A DNA stretch of 64,000 bases from Chryseobacterium pennae (GCF_003385515.1 NZ_QNVT01000003.1:213211-277210), one strand, 5' to 3'. Positions 26,291-35,561 are shown, numbered from the stretch's first letter. The notes: generated by a model not told the origin, from the letters alone. Numbers and translations are program-made.

Positions 26291-26871
26291 GGAAGCTTGA
26301 TGCTGGAAGAGGGAAGTACTTGTAGTTAAAATATATCATTAAGTCTTTTTTGAATTTCCATATTTGTCATTGGGTACGCCGAATCTTCGGTTTCTGACGA
26401 AGGAATAATCTCGCCATCTCATTTCCAGATTACCCTCGCTGGATTATATAGTTTTTTTATTAACCACATAAGAATCATATAGCTTTATCAATGATGAAAT
26501 TGCTCATCATAGCTCATAAATAAAGTATTATGATGATTTTTAACCTCCCACAGATTTTTGCGGATACGAAAACCAGAGATTTTCTAAAACTTATGTGTAC
26601 TTCTTATACTCAATGTTTTTAACTTAAACTTACTTAAGTGTTTAAAGTCTTTTGTGACTTTTGTGGTTATTTTTTTAGTTGAAAAGATGCTGGATGTTGG
26701 AGGTACCTGTAGTCAGTATATCTGATTAAGTTTTTTTATCTGCACTTTGTCACCCTTGTAGCGTTATATCTATTTTTAATGAACTAAATAGAATATAGCT
26801 CCAAGTTCATCAAAAGACAAGTAAACATTCATAATAGAACAGTAACTTCCATCATCCCTCTTCCAGCTTCC
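26291..26871. repeat. Intergenic region with dispersed repeat units (direct and inverted)
   Basis: This 650-base gap (26285-26936) has no gene that I can support. It is bounded by an inverted pair: GGAAGCTTGATGCTGGAAGA at 26291-26310 and the complement of GGAAGCTGGAAGAGGGATGA ending at 26871. A direct repeat of about 50 bases, starting GCTGGA, occurs at 26302-26351 and again at 26689-26738. Units are related to the element at 6050-6178. The stretch near 26650 (TGTGACTTTTGTGGTTA) also has a 15-base echo, inverted, near 61602. Confidence 0.6.
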
Positions 26872-26936
26872 CATCCTTCCCCTATTCATTTTTTTCGTAT
26901 TTTCCATGCTAAAATTAATTGTTTAAACTCAGGACT

Positions 26937-28397
26937 ATGAAAATATACTTATTTCTTACTGTAATGCTTTCGGGAGCTGTATTTTCACAAAAGATACAAT
27001 TGAAAAAAGATAAGATTTTATTCAATGAAAAGGAAGTGGGAATCCTGAAATCGCCTTACAGAGACCACTTTGAGTTTTATAACCTGGCGAATGAGAAGGT
27101 TTTTGATGCCGATTTAAAAGGAGTGACCTTAGCAAAAGAGCAGTTTCTTTATTATCTCGATATGAAATCTGCAGATGGGAAAACCACTCAGATTCCTTAT
27201 GAAGTATTGGTTACCTCATTTAAGGTAGATCGAATTGTAGCTTATCAATTGGCGGTAAAATATCACCTCTTCAATGAAAACGGTTTTGATAAAACAGAAT
27301 TGGAAAAGTTCTTTAGCACCTCAAGAGAAAATCTGGGTGACAAATATCTGGCTGCAAAAACCAATAGTATTGCAGAAGATAATGCAAGAAAAAGCAGGTT
27401 GGATAATATCAGAAGTCTTTATAACCCTAGAATGGGATCCAATGGAGAAATTTTGATCAATAGCGGAGGTTATCAATCTAAAATTATTGGATATTCAAGA
27501 GCGTTTAACTGTGTAGGATTCAATAATACCGGCTCTTGTCTGGAAGTGAGCGATCTGGATGGAGTGAAGGTGGCCTCTATGTATCAAACCAATCAGGGAT
27601 TAAAGACGTATTTGGTAAGAACTTTTGATAATAATGAATTTACCTTTACAGCCACAAGACCTTATGCACCTTCAGATTATGCGTTTATCAATGAATTTGT
27701 AGCTAATCTTTTTATTGAAGGTTATACTCTTGAACATCAGGCTTACTATAAAAATCAGGAACTTCATCAGGCAAAAATGAATGATGCAGTGAACCGTAGC
27801 ATCAATTTATATGACGTTCCGGGATATTTGGTTGAGAAGTCAGGTAAGAAAACAGAAGGAGCAATGACCATCTGGTTTGAAATGCTGGATCCGGAAAGAA
27901 CGGGACAAAAGCTTCCTCAGGATGGTGCCGATCGTTTTGGGCAGCGTGTAACCCTGAAGAAAAGATTACCGGGTATGAACAGTATGGCTACCAAAATATA
28001 TGATGCCGATTCAGGAGTCCATTTCTGTGTTTCTCCAAATGGAAATGAAGAATGTTACTACGGACTGGATGTAAAAGGAGAGCTCATGAAAAAGCTTCAG
28101 AATTATGGAAGTCTGCATGGTAATAATTCCTATTTCTATAGATTGGTTGCAAAAGAGAATAAAGTTATGCTCCTTCAGGATCCTGTAGAGCTTCAAAAAT
28201 ATGTAATCAAAACAGATCTGCAGCCTAAAGGGCAAATGCTGGACAGCAGATCCAATGATAAGTTATCCGAAAAGCTGGCAGACTATCTTAAAGATTGTAA
28301 GTCTGTTTCTGATCAGCTAAAAAATGAAAGTCTTGATCTTAAGAATGAAGAAAACCTGATCAGGATCATTTCAGATTACAGTAAGTGTAAAAAATAG
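26937..28397 (+). CDS. Hypothetical exported protein
   Basis: 486 residues from the ATG at 26937, chosen over an upstream TTG because it gives a clean signal peptide (MKIYLFLTVMLSGAVFSQ). The mature protein is mixed alpha/beta with four Cys in two nearby groups (FNCVGFNNTGSCLEV; VHFCVSPNGNEECYYG) that could form disulfides. No family recognised. It is followed after 2 bases by the first family A gene, so it heads or joins the array transcript. Whether it is an effector related to the array is open. Confidence 0.75.
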   Translation: MKIYLFLTVMLSGAVFSQKIQLKKDKILFNEKEVGILKSPYRDHFEFYNLANEKVFDADLKGVTLAKEQFLYYLDMKSADGKTTQIPYEVLVTSFKVDRIVAYQLAVKYHLFNENGFDKTELEKFFSTSRENLGDKYLAAKTNSIAEDNARKSRLDNIRSLYNPRMGSNGEILINSGGYQSKIIGYSRAFNCVGFNNTGSCLEVSDLDGVKVASMYQTNQGLKTYLVRTFDNNEFTFTATRPYAPSDYAFINEFVANLFIEGYTLEHQAYYKNQELHQAKMNDAVNRSINLYDVPGYLVEKSGKKTEGAMTIWFEMLDPERTGQKLPQDGADRFGQRVTLKKRLPGMNSMATKIYDADSGVHFCVSPNGNEECYYGLDVKGELMKKLQNYGSLHGNNSYFYRLVAKENKVMLLQDPVELQKYVIKTDLQPKGQMLDSRSNDKLSEKLADYLKDCKSVSDQLKNESLDLKNEENLIRIISDYSKCKK

Positions 28398-28399
28398 AG

Positions 28400-28951
28400 A
28401 TGAAAATAATAACCTATGAAAATGAGCATTATCAGCTTATTACGGAAGAAGAGGCTCAAAAGATGCAGGGGTTTACCAGAGTTATTAAGGTGGATTCCAT
28501 AACAAAAATTAAGGAAGAGTTTTTCAATGGAGAATTGAGTAATGTGGTATTCTATCAGGAAGGAGAGACTATTGATGAAATATTTGATCAATATCCCGGA
28601 CTTAATAGAGTTGATGTAGCAAAAAGAAAAGAAGCTCAAGGGAATTATATAAGGGAAGAGGTCTTTGGGTATCTTAGAAATCAAGGATTAAAACTACATT
28701 CATTCAATATAGACCATACTTTAACGGGAAAAACCATTTGTTTTGGGGACTATGATTCACAGACAGGTAATATTATCTTAAAAAGTGTCATGAAAATACA
28801 ATACGATAAATTTTTGGATATTGCTTATAATTACTGTTATAATAGTTCAGGCAAAATAGAGTATATTGAAGAAGGTAGTGGTGAAAGAGGATGTAATGAA
28901 TACTCTGAATCATATTATGATAATGTGCTACCACTGTTTCCTGAAGTATAA
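28400..28951 (+). CDS. Family A paralogue 1, putative immunity protein
   Basis: 183 residues, no signal peptide, acidic. Family A is defined here by an N-terminal block (Y.N..Y..ITEEEA, residues 6-19 here) and a C-terminal YY....PL.PE block (ESYYDNVLPLFPEV). The middle has a V.YYQE.E.I.DI...YP pattern (here VVFYQEGETIDEIFDQYP). Six members lie in this window. Small acidic cytoplasmic proteins in tandem near a toxin-like gene are most simply immunity proteins, but no family name is known to me. Confidence 0.75.
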   Translation: MKIITYENEHYQLITEEEAQKMQGFTRVIKVDSITKIKEEFFNGELSNVVFYQEGETIDEIFDQYPGLNRVDVAKRKEAQGNYIREEVFGYLRNQGLKLHSFNIDHTLTGKTICFGDYDSQTGNIILKSVMKIQYDKFLDIAYNYCYNSSGKIEYIEEGSGERGCNEYSESYYDNVLPLFPEV

Positions 28952-28960
28952 TTAATGTAA

Positions 28961-29530
28961 ATGGACATAACAATAAGTTACGAAAACGAATATTTTGAGC
29001 CTGTCACAGAGAAAGAGGCACTGCTTTCCCATGAGTTTGTGAAAATTGTAAAGATCAATGGCCAAACAAAAATCAGAGAAGAATATGTTGGAAATACGAT
29101 TGTTGAGGTCACTTATTACCAGGAAGCCGAAACCATTGCTGATATTTTAGACCTATATCCGCCACCAATAGGGGTTGATATTATTCATAGAAAGGAAATT
29201 CATGGAAATTACCTGAGAGAAGAGATTGTTACTTATAATGATCATGTGAGTGGACTTCGTGCATTTAGTATAGTGCACCATGCTACGGAACAATGTATTT
29301 GCTTTGGATCTTATGATTCAGAAACGGGAGAAGTGAAAAAAGATAGAGTTGTTAAAACGAAATATGATGCTTCCGGAGATATTGCCTATATGTATTATTA
29401 TGATGCATCCGGTAAAGTATATGTCATTGAGGAAGGTGATGGAGGGATATTTTCCGGAGAATTTCCTGAAAGCTACTATAATTACGCATCACCTCTCTTT
29501 CCTGAAATAAAAGATAATCATGAATTATAA
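28961..29530 (+). CDS. Family A paralogue 2, putative immunity protein
   Basis: 189 residues, the closest relative of paralogue 1: shared blocks include YENEYFEPVTEKEA, VTYYQEAETIADILDLYP, CFGSYDSETG and SYYNYASPLFPE. The two probably arose by tandem duplication. It starts 9 bases after its neighbour and its 3' end overlaps the next gene by 11 bases, so the genes are translated from one message. Confidence 0.75.
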   Translation: MDITISYENEYFEPVTEKEALLSHEFVKIVKINGQTKIREEYVGNTIVEVTYYQEAETIADILDLYPPPIGVDIIHRKEIHGNYLREEIVTYNDHVSGLRAFSIVHHATEQCICFGSYDSETGEVKKDRVVKTKYDASGDIAYMYYYDASGKVYVIEEGDGGIFSGEFPESYYNYASPLFPEIKDNHEL

Positions 29531-30143
29531 AAAATACTACAACGGATACTTTGAAGAAATCACAGAACAGGAAGCTGATCAATTGGATGAGTTTTATATT
29601 AAATATTTTCTTGATGGGAAACTTAAAAAGATTGAAGATATTACTCCTAAGTATTTTATAGGGACATATTATTTAGATGATACAGAAAATCTTCAGTCAA
29701 AAATACAAGAGTTTTGTGTACAAGCTGGACAAAGATGGATTTTTCACACAAAAGAATCTTCTTCATTTGGTTATACTTTATGGAATTGGGTCGATATTGA
29801 TAATACTGGAGCTATAATATTTAAAGGAAAAAGAGTACTTGATATAAAAAATAGAGAAATTTTTAATTGCTCTATTGACTTATCAAGTAATAAAATGAGA
29901 AGGGCAACAAAAAGATATTTCAAAGGAGAAGATACTGAATCCATTTTGATATTTGAATATAATAATCAAAACAATTTATCATATATATTGGATAGAAAAG
30001 ATACTTGGGGACTCGGAGGAGGATGGCCAATGGATAAGGAGGAATTGATTATTATGGACGCTCGTATAGGAGCATTTCCGTGGGATCAGCATCCTTATTT
30101 TCACTCGGCGGTCCCTTTTTTACCGGAGTCAGATATTATTTAG
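29520..30143 (+). CDS. Family A paralogue 3, putative immunity protein
   Basis: 207 residues with the family start (YYNGYFEEITEQEADQL) and end (HPYFHSAVPFLPES); the middle has diverged strongly and is Trp/Asn-rich (TLWNWVDID). It overlaps paralogue 2 by 11 bases. DNA here is poorer in G+C than in paralogue 2, suggesting a different recent origin. Confidence 0.7.
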   Translation: MNYKKYYNGYFEEITEQEADQLDEFYIKYFLDGKLKKIEDITPKYFIGTYYLDDTENLQSKIQEFCVQAGQRWIFHTKESSSFGYTLWNWVDIDNTGAIIFKGKRVLDIKNREIFNCSIDLSSNKMRRATKRYFKGEDTESILIFEYNNQNNLSYILDRKDTWGLGGGWPMDKEELIIMDARIGAFPWDQHPYFHSAVPFLPESDII

Positions 30144-30164
30144 CACAGAAAAATATTAATAATT

Positions 30165-30737
30165 ATGACAACAACTCAATTCAAGGACTTTTTTGGAAAT
30201 GAAATTTCCAGAGAAGAAGCAGAAGTTTCAACGCAATATTCTGTAGAGACTTTTGTGGATGGAGTCATAAATAAAATAGAGCAGTTAGAAAATGGAGTAG
30301 TAGAGATTACCTATTATCATTTGGATGCTTCAGAATCTATCAATGAGTTGTTGCTTCTTTATCCGGATCAAAAAGTTTCGTTTTCTACTATAACTGATAT
30401 AGGTTCTTATAGAATTGAATATGTTTTTTTATATGAAAAAGGAAGATTAACAGAACAAAAGAAATGGATCATGAATAAAAATGATCAATATATCTGTTTA
30501 CAAAAATTTGACACCATTACAGGATTATTGATTAATAACGCAACCGAAAAATATTATAAAGATGAAACGTCATCTTATACCTTCGAATATGACCAGTCCG
30601 GAAACTGTTTTATGATTCATAATGAAACCGATGGAGAAAAGGATATTTTTGGTTGGGAGATCGGAAATCCCAGGTGTTCCTTTACCTGGAATAGTTTCGA
30701 ATATTATCAATATTCAGAACCTTTACTGCCTGAATAA
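30165..30737 (+). CDS. Family A paralogue 4, putative immunity protein
   Basis: 190 residues. N-terminal FFGNEISREEAEVS, middle VEITYYHLDASESINELLLLYP, C-terminal FEYYQYSEPLLPE, all in register with the other family A members. Starts 21 bases after paralogue 3. Confidence 0.72.
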   Translation: MTTTQFKDFFGNEISREEAEVSTQYSVETFVDGVINKIEQLENGVVEITYYHLDASESINELLLLYPDQKVSFSTITDIGSYRIEYVFLYEKGRLTEQKKWIMNKNDQYICLQKFDTITGLLINNATEKYYKDETSSYTFEYDQSGNCFMIHNETDGEKDIFGWEIGNPRCSFTWNSFEYYQYSEPLLPE

Positions 30738-30738
30738 A

Positions 30739-30819
30739 GCAGCAATAAATATCACAAAAAATAAATTTCCTCCGGAGGGATGGCAAAAATTAAGAGAATT
30801 TTTTGACAGAATGGTTTAA
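30739..30819 (+). pseudogene. Gene remnant (C-terminal 26 codons of an unknown protein)
   Basis: Directly after the stop of paralogue 4, another frame reads NKFPPEGWQKLREFFDRMV and stops at 30817-30819. The composition is protein-like and no start codon precedes it, so I read it as the surviving tail of a lost gene, pasted in by recombination. Short, hence modest confidence. Confidence 0.35.
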
Positions 30820-30841
30820 AGCGTTAATGTCCATGAATATA

Positions 30842-30952
30842 ATGAATCAGAAAATAACAGATCAATACAATCATACTCCTGAAGATAAAGCATACAGTTG
30901 GAGAAGCAAGGAAAAAATACCAAAAGATGGCAACAGAACCAATGGACTATAA
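30842..30952 (+). pseudogene. Fragment of a family B immunity-like gene (5' end only)
   Basis: ATG at 30842 opens 36 codons beginning MNQKITDQYNHTPEDKAYSW, which aligns with the start of the intact family B gene at 33623 (MNNNIADQYNLTFEDKVQDW), including DQYN and EDK. After about 25 residues similarity ends and the frame stops at 30950-30952, inside the next gene. This is a truncated duplicate. Confidence 0.5.
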
Positions 30953-31385
30953 GAATAAAGGGTTTATAACATCCGATATTTTTATGCAGTTAGCCCTTTA
31001 TTATATTCATGAAGAGTTTAAAAAAGACCAATATGCCTTCATTCGGAAAGAACTTCTTACAGATCATCATGAGACTGTAGTAAATGGCCAGATGGCAGGT
31101 TGGTTTGCCTTTCTCTGGGATGAGTATATATCAAATGCTTCAGAAGAACAGACGATGGTTCAGATTCTTCAAATTGTAAAAGCCAGGATTTATAATAAAG
31201 GAACTTATATCCCTTTAACGGAGTTACAGGCTATTCCAACTGTGGATGGTGATTTTAAACTATTTTACAGAAAACCTTTTCCTACAGCTGAGTTAATTAA
31301 GATGTTAGATGCTTTGATTCAAATGCTTGAAGGAGATTGGGATCATAAAAACTATGATATGGATATAGATTACTACTATGATTAA
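30927..31385 (+). CDS. Hypothetical protein of the array
   Basis: 152 residues, acidic, cytoplasmic, mostly helical, ending DMDIDYYYD. The start may be the second Met (30942, MDYKNKGFITSD). It shares no block with families A to D. Its 5' end overlaps the family B fragment, which suggests the gene was joined to the array by recombination at that point. Function unknown; by position a putative immunity protein. Confidence 0.6.
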   Translation: MATEPMDYKNKGFITSDIFMQLALYYIHEEFKKDQYAFIRKELLTDHHETVVNGQMAGWFAFLWDEYISNASEEQTMVQILQIVKARIYNKGTYIPLTELQAIPTVDGDFKLFYRKPFPTAELIKMLDALIQMLEGDWDHKNYDMDIDYYYD

Positions 31386-31511
31386 ACGTTCTTCTCTCAG
31401 ATTTTGTTAAACATAAAATAAGCAGCAGCACTTACTCAAATTTCGCTATTTTAATAAAAGAAGACAAATATGATGAATCACAGGGAATAACTTTTAGATA
31501 CTAATATTATA

Positions 31512-32177
31512 ATGATACAATATAAAAATCTTAATGGTGAATCAATTAGTGAACAACAGATAAGTTCATTAAAAGAATATGCGATTCATACTACAGATGA
31601 TCAGTCTGGCTTACTCAAAAAAGTAGAAACACTTAAATTAAAAAGAGGAAATCAACCTTATAAGTTTTTTGAATATTATCTTGATTCCGGGGAAAACAAA
31701 TCTGATATTATTCCACAGTATACAGACGAAACTAATGATTATCGGCTTGGTATTTATTCTAATTTGCAAACCGCTTTTAGTTTTAAAATGTGGGACTTTG
31801 AAAATTACTCAAATACCGGAGAACTTATTGCTAAAAGTAAAGTTGTATTTGACTCTCAAGATAGACTGATTTTAAGAGTATATTTTGATATACAAACTAA
31901 TGAGATTAAAAAGTTTCCGCTACCCATAAAGTATTATTATGCTTCATCGGAAGATATAGCAAATGGTCTGGCTAATTTAGAGTTAATGTTTACATATGAA
32001 TTTAATGAAACTACCAATCAATTTGTTACTTATATTAAAGATCTCAATGAAACAACAGGTGAAATTCATACACAAAACAAAGATGGCTTTATTGAGTTGA
32101 TGGGCTTAGATTTTTGGGATAAGCATTCATACTATCATACTTTACAACCTTTATTACCTTTATCTTTGGATAGATAG
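31512..32177 (+). CDS. Family A paralogue 5, putative immunity protein
   Basis: 221 residues. The N-terminal block has drifted (YKNLNGESISEQQISSL) and the C-terminal block is HSYYHTLQPLLPLS. A lysine-rich insertion in the middle makes it longer than paralogues 1, 2 and 4. It stands alone between a 126-base gap and the family D gene. Confidence 0.68.
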   Translation: MIQYKNLNGESISEQQISSLKEYAIHTTDDQSGLLKKVETLKLKRGNQPYKFFEYYLDSGENKSDIIPQYTDETNDYRLGIYSNLQTAFSFKMWDFENYSNTGELIAKSKVVFDSQDRLILRVYFDIQTNEIKKFPLPIKYYYASSEDIANGLANLELMFTYEFNETTNQFVTYIKDLNETTGEIHTQNKDGFIELMGLDFWDKHSYYHTLQPLLPLSLDR

Positions 32178-32240
32178 AAAATAGTTCTACACATAAAATA
32201 ATGTTTCAATTTTAAATCTAGATTAATAATTAAGTTAAAA

Positions 32241-32759
32241 ATGTCAAGAAGAATATACTTTGAAATAACAGAAGAAACTGATTGGACCCAAAAAATTAAT
32301 CCGGATTTAGGTTCAATAGCAACGTTAATTTTTTTCGCAAACAATTTAAATCCAGTAATGGGCGAAAAAATGATGAATTCAACATTATCTGAATACAGCT
32401 ATAGGGTTGAAAAAGATTTACCAAGAGGAAATTATACCATTGATAATTCTTCAGCCCACTATGGACCGGATCATATGGAAGAGCTAATTCATTTTATCGA
32501 TGGTCAGTTAATACCTTCGCTGCAAAACTCGTTACAGCATAAAGATATAGTTACAGATATTTATGGAGGAGTGCGAAATTTTTTAAATCTATATTATGAT
32601 GGGCCTGTATATTTAGGGTATATTGGAATTGATGAAAGTAATAGTATTGAGGGATATACAGGATATATACCTAATTTAATGCAGAAAACATTAGAATTGA
32701 AAAACTTTTATCAGAGAGTGAAGATTCTGAATAAAACGTATGAGGTATTTATTGAATAA
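32241..32759 (+). CDS. Family D protein, relative of the putative immunity gene at 44255
   Basis: 172 residues, cytoplasmic. It shares with the 162-residue protein at 44255 the patterns LIFFANNLN (there VFLFYAKNIND) and QLIPSLQNS (there VLIPSMQNE) at similar positions, both followed by a Gly-Gly element and a conserved C-terminal helix. The other member sits directly behind the toxin-like gene, so this copy reads as a spare or orphan immunity gene. Confidence 0.65.
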   Translation: MSRRIYFEITEETDWTQKINPDLGSIATLIFFANNLNPVMGEKMMNSTLSEYSYRVEKDLPRGNYTIDNSSAHYGPDHMEELIHFIDGQLIPSLQNSLQHKDIVTDIYGGVRNFLNLYYDGPVYLGYIGIDESNSIEGYTGYIPNLMQKTLELKNFYQRVKILNKTYEVFIE

Positions 32760-32798
32760 ACAGCCTTAATATTATCGAAATAAAGCACGAAAAAAATA

Positions 32799-33179
32799 AT
32801 GAGTATTGTAATAGATTATAAAATAAGTTTTGGGGTTAAAAGAATTCATGATCGTGATTTTAAGTTCATACGTACTATAAGTTCTTCTTTGGATTCAATT
32901 ATTACTGAGTTTAGGAATATTATTAATTGTGATAATTTATTAGGGGCCATTAATCTTAAGCTGGCCCCATCCTCACCGGGAGAAATACTGTATACAACAC
33001 AAGGGTTGCAGCTTATCAAAATTACACACGCTACCACTGAAATCTATCGCGACTCTGCTAGGTATGATTCAAATCCGGATATTACAGCAGATTTTACTTT
33101 ACCTACAGCAGACTTCAAAGAAATCGTTAAAATCTGGCGGGAGTTTGTAGTGAATGGTGATGTTTACCCTAATTTTTAA
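32799..33179 (+). CDS. Family B paralogue 1, putative immunity protein
   Basis: 126 residues. Family B members have a beta-rich N-terminal half and end in a helix of the pattern L..FK.IV..WR.F (here ADFKEIVKIWREFV). It is followed by paralogue 2 after 2 bases. No known family recognised. Confidence 0.65.
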   Translation: MSIVIDYKISFGVKRIHDRDFKFIRTISSSLDSIITEFRNIINCDNLLGAINLKLAPSSPGEILYTTQGLQLIKITHATTEIYRDSARYDSNPDITADFTLPTADFKEIVKIWREFVVNGDVYPNF

Positions 33180-33181
33180 AA

Positions 33182-33568
33182 ATGAATTATCAAATTTTAA
33201 CCCAGTATCATTTAGAATTCTCGATTATAATGATGAATGGAAGAAAAACAGGTATTGTGAGAACAACAGATCCTGAAAACAAATTAAGTGCAAGCTTGGA
33301 AGATCTGTTTATAGAAGGATATCCGGATGGATTTATTGAAACTATTTTAAGAAATATTGAGAGAGCTCTCAATGATATTGACTACGACCCAACTGAGGAT
33401 GGTTGTCCAACGTTTGCCAGTGTAACGACAGGGAAAGCAAATTGTTTCGTGAAGAGTATCAGAAAACAAGTACCATTGGAAATTCCTACTTTAGATTTAA
33501 AACAAATTTTAATGGCATGGACAGAATATTTTGAAATAAATGATATCCAGGATATGGGGCTTGCATAG
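33182..33568 (+). CDS. Family B paralogue 2, putative immunity protein
   Basis: 128 residues starting MNYQILTQYHLEFSI and ending with the family helix (LDLKQILMAWTEYFE). Ala/Asn/Asp-rich middle (LRNIERALNDIDYD), matching the NDALNNPDEE region of paralogue 3. Two bases after paralogue 1. Confidence 0.65.
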   Translation: MNYQILTQYHLEFSIIMMNGRKTGIVRTTDPENKLSASLEDLFIEGYPDGFIETILRNIERALNDIDYDPTEDGCPTFASVTTGKANCFVKSIRKQVPLEIPTLDLKQILMAWTEYFEINDIQDMGLA

Positions 33569-33622
33569 TGGATTATAATCGAGTAGACAAAACAACTTTG
33601 AAATTAATAGCAAAAAAAAATA

Positions 33623-34021
33623 ATGAATAATAATATAGCAGATCAGTACAATCTCACTTTTGAAGATAAAGTACAGGACTGGGGAATACAAGGGAAGAGC
33701 ATCAATAAAACTGTAAGTACAAACAATCAATATTTAGCCATTTTCCTGAACAGCTGGAACTCTGCAGAACAGATCAATGCCTCGTTGTTACCGGATATTA
33801 ATGATGCATTGAACAATCCAGATGAAGAAATTGATAGTGATTCTGCGACGGTAGATGTCATTATGCACAGGAATGAGGTCAATTTTTATGATGATGTTAA
33901 AGGATATGTAAGCAGTATTCCATTGCAGGATTTTAAAAAAATTGTTACAGAATGGAGGAATTTCCTGAAGACAACTCCATCAGGTGCTGCTAAAGTGTGT
34001 CAGATTTTTAACTGTCTTTGA
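33623..34021 (+). CDS. Family B paralogue 3, putative immunity protein
   Basis: 132 residues: MNNNIADQYNLTFEDKV, then FLNSWNSAEQINASLLPDI, and the C-terminal LQDFKKIVTEWRNFLK. Its first 22 residues are repeated in the fragment at 30842. Two Cys near the C-terminus. Confidence 0.65.
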   Translation: MNNNIADQYNLTFEDKVQDWGIQGKSINKTVSTNNQYLAIFLNSWNSAEQINASLLPDINDALNNPDEEIDSDSATVDVIMHRNEVNFYDDVKGYVSSIPLQDFKKIVTEWRNFLKTTPSGAAKVCQIFNCL

Positions 34022-34096
34022 ATATAAAATTTTCTATGGATATTAGATGTTTTTACGAAATACTTTACTCCTAAAAAAGGTATCTGGATATATATA

Positions 34097-34153
34097 ATGA
34101 ATCAAATTCTCACTGATATCTATGAATCAAATTTCAAAATATTAACTTGTTAA
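34097..34153 (+). pseudogene. Possible 5' fragment of another family B gene
   Basis: An 18-codon frame (MNQILTDIYESNFKILTC) resembles the start of family B paralogue 2 (MNYQILTQYHLEFSI). It lies in the 205-base gap after paralogue 3, where no complete gene is seen. Too short to be sure. Confidence 0.25.
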
Positions 34154-34226
34154 TGAATTATGGTAAGAGATTCAAAATGTAACGGAACAATAAGTATTCA
34201 TCCTACAACGAATAAAAACTAATGAA

Positions 34227-34886
34227 ATGAGCGCAAAAATGATTTTTTTTACCACTGCCTATGATGATGAATTTCTTACTGAAGAAGAAGCATTGGAGGC
34301 AGGGAACTATACAAAACATATATGGATCAATAATGCTTTAAAAAAAGAAGAATCTTATAGAGAAAATAAACTTTGGGGCGGAGTTTATTATCTATCACCT
34401 GAAGAAAATGTTACAGAGGTGTTGATCGCATTGGGGCAAAGCCTGAACTGGACTATTAAAGATAATAAACAGGTTATCAACGGTTATCCAGTTTGGGATT
34501 GTAAAAGTTATGATAATCTGGTAAAGAAGACTACTTATACAAGAATCGTTTCAGATACTGAAGGAATTGAGATCGCTATTATAACTTATGACAGCGTTAC
34601 TCACCAGGTAAAAAGCGGGCTTAAAATCTATAAATTTGGAAATAAACCTATTCCATGGGGAGAACCAGGATCGGTATTTGATGAGGATTCTGAAATTTTT
34701 TTTAGATTTGGTGAAGATGGAGAGCTAGATGCAGTGCACGTAAGTGATTTTCTTTTTAGTAATGATTTTGCTTATACTGCGACCCAGTTTTTTCGCGCTG
34801 CGGGTAATTTCTTTCAGGAAATGGGTCTTTCTGAAGAAGAAATATACTATTATACCCATGCAGAACCCCTTGTTCCCAATTTTTAG
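34227..34886 (+). CDS. Family A paralogue 6, putative immunity protein
   Basis: 219 residues. N-terminal YDDEFLTEEEALEAG and C-terminal EIYYYTHAEPLVPNF match the family blocks; GGVYYLSPEENVTEVL corresponds to the central V.YY..E..I block. Separated from the other members by families D and B, so the array is a mosaic and not a single expansion. Confidence 0.7.
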   Translation: MSAKMIFFTTAYDDEFLTEEEALEAGNYTKHIWINNALKKEESYRENKLWGGVYYLSPEENVTEVLIALGQSLNWTIKDNKQVINGYPVWDCKSYDNLVKKTTYTRIVSDTEGIEIAIITYDSVTHQVKSGLKIYKFGNKPIPWGEPGSVFDEDSEIFFRFGEDGELDAVHVSDFLFSNDFAYTATQFFRAAGNFFQEMGLSEEEIYYYTHAEPLVPNF

Positions 34887-34909
34887 ATAAAATAAATCTT
34901 TCATACTAA

Positions 34910-35506
34910 ATGAAAACTAGAAAAGATAATATGAGAATGTTAAAAGAAAGTAAAGTAAATACATTAATAGCTTTATTTCTATTGTCACTATTGTTCTCCT
35001 GTAATTCATTGGATAACGATGAATACAAGATTTTAAATTTAGCAATAAGTAAAATTGTCTTTAAAGAATTAGATCCAAGAGCTGTATCAGATACGGCAAC
35101 CAAATATAAGATAAGCGGCCCTGAGGCTATATCGATTATAGACAGCTATAGGAAAAAAGAGAAATATACTTTCACGATGTCTGACACACTTGTTCCTGTG
35201 AACATTCCAAAAGATAACCGGGATGCTCTTCATCAGACCTATTACTTTAATGAGATTGAAAATAGATCAGACAAGGCTGTTCCGATCGACTTTAGCAAGG
35301 TAGAATATCCTGAAAATCTAAAAAAAGTGACGAAAGCAGTTAAGGATGAGAATTATGTAGGACATTATACATTCCACAGAGTTTTGTTCGACAAAAGCAG
35401 AGAAAGAGCCTATATTCAGATTGATCTTCCCGAAGAACAAGTAAGGTTTGGGACTATCGGGCTGAGATTAAAGAAAAAAAATGGAAACTGGGAATTTGAA
35501 AAATAG
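34910..35506 (+). CDS. Hypothetical lipoprotein
   Basis: 198 residues as given; a start at the ATG at 34937 gives a more normal lipoprotein signal (MLKESKVNTLIALFLLSLLF then SC). The mature part is a mixed alpha/beta domain of about 165 residues ending KKKNGNWEFEK. It is the only exported product in the array, so if it is an immunity protein the toxin would act in the periplasm. No family recognised. Confidence 0.65.
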   Translation: MKTRKDNMRMLKESKVNTLIALFLLSLLFSCNSLDNDEYKILNLAISKIVFKELDPRAVSDTATKYKISGPEAISIIDSYRKKEKYTFTMSDTLVPVNIPKDNRDALHQTYYFNEIENRSDKAVPIDFSKVEYPENLKKVTKAVKDENYVGHYTFHRVLFDKSRERAYIQIDLPEEQVRFGTIGLRLKKKNGNWEFEK

Positions 35507-35561
35507 CTTACCAGCCTATTCATCTATTCAATATTACTAAACATTTTAAAAGTTAAACACT

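Noticed and set aside
26285..26936. Search for a gene in the 650-base gap
   Set aside because: No frame with protein-like composition; the region is explained by repeat units and AT-rich filler.
30622..30738. 5' part of the frame that ends at 30819
   Set aside because: Overlaps family A paralogue 4 in another frame. Only the part after the paralogue stop looks like protein, and that is listed as a remnant.
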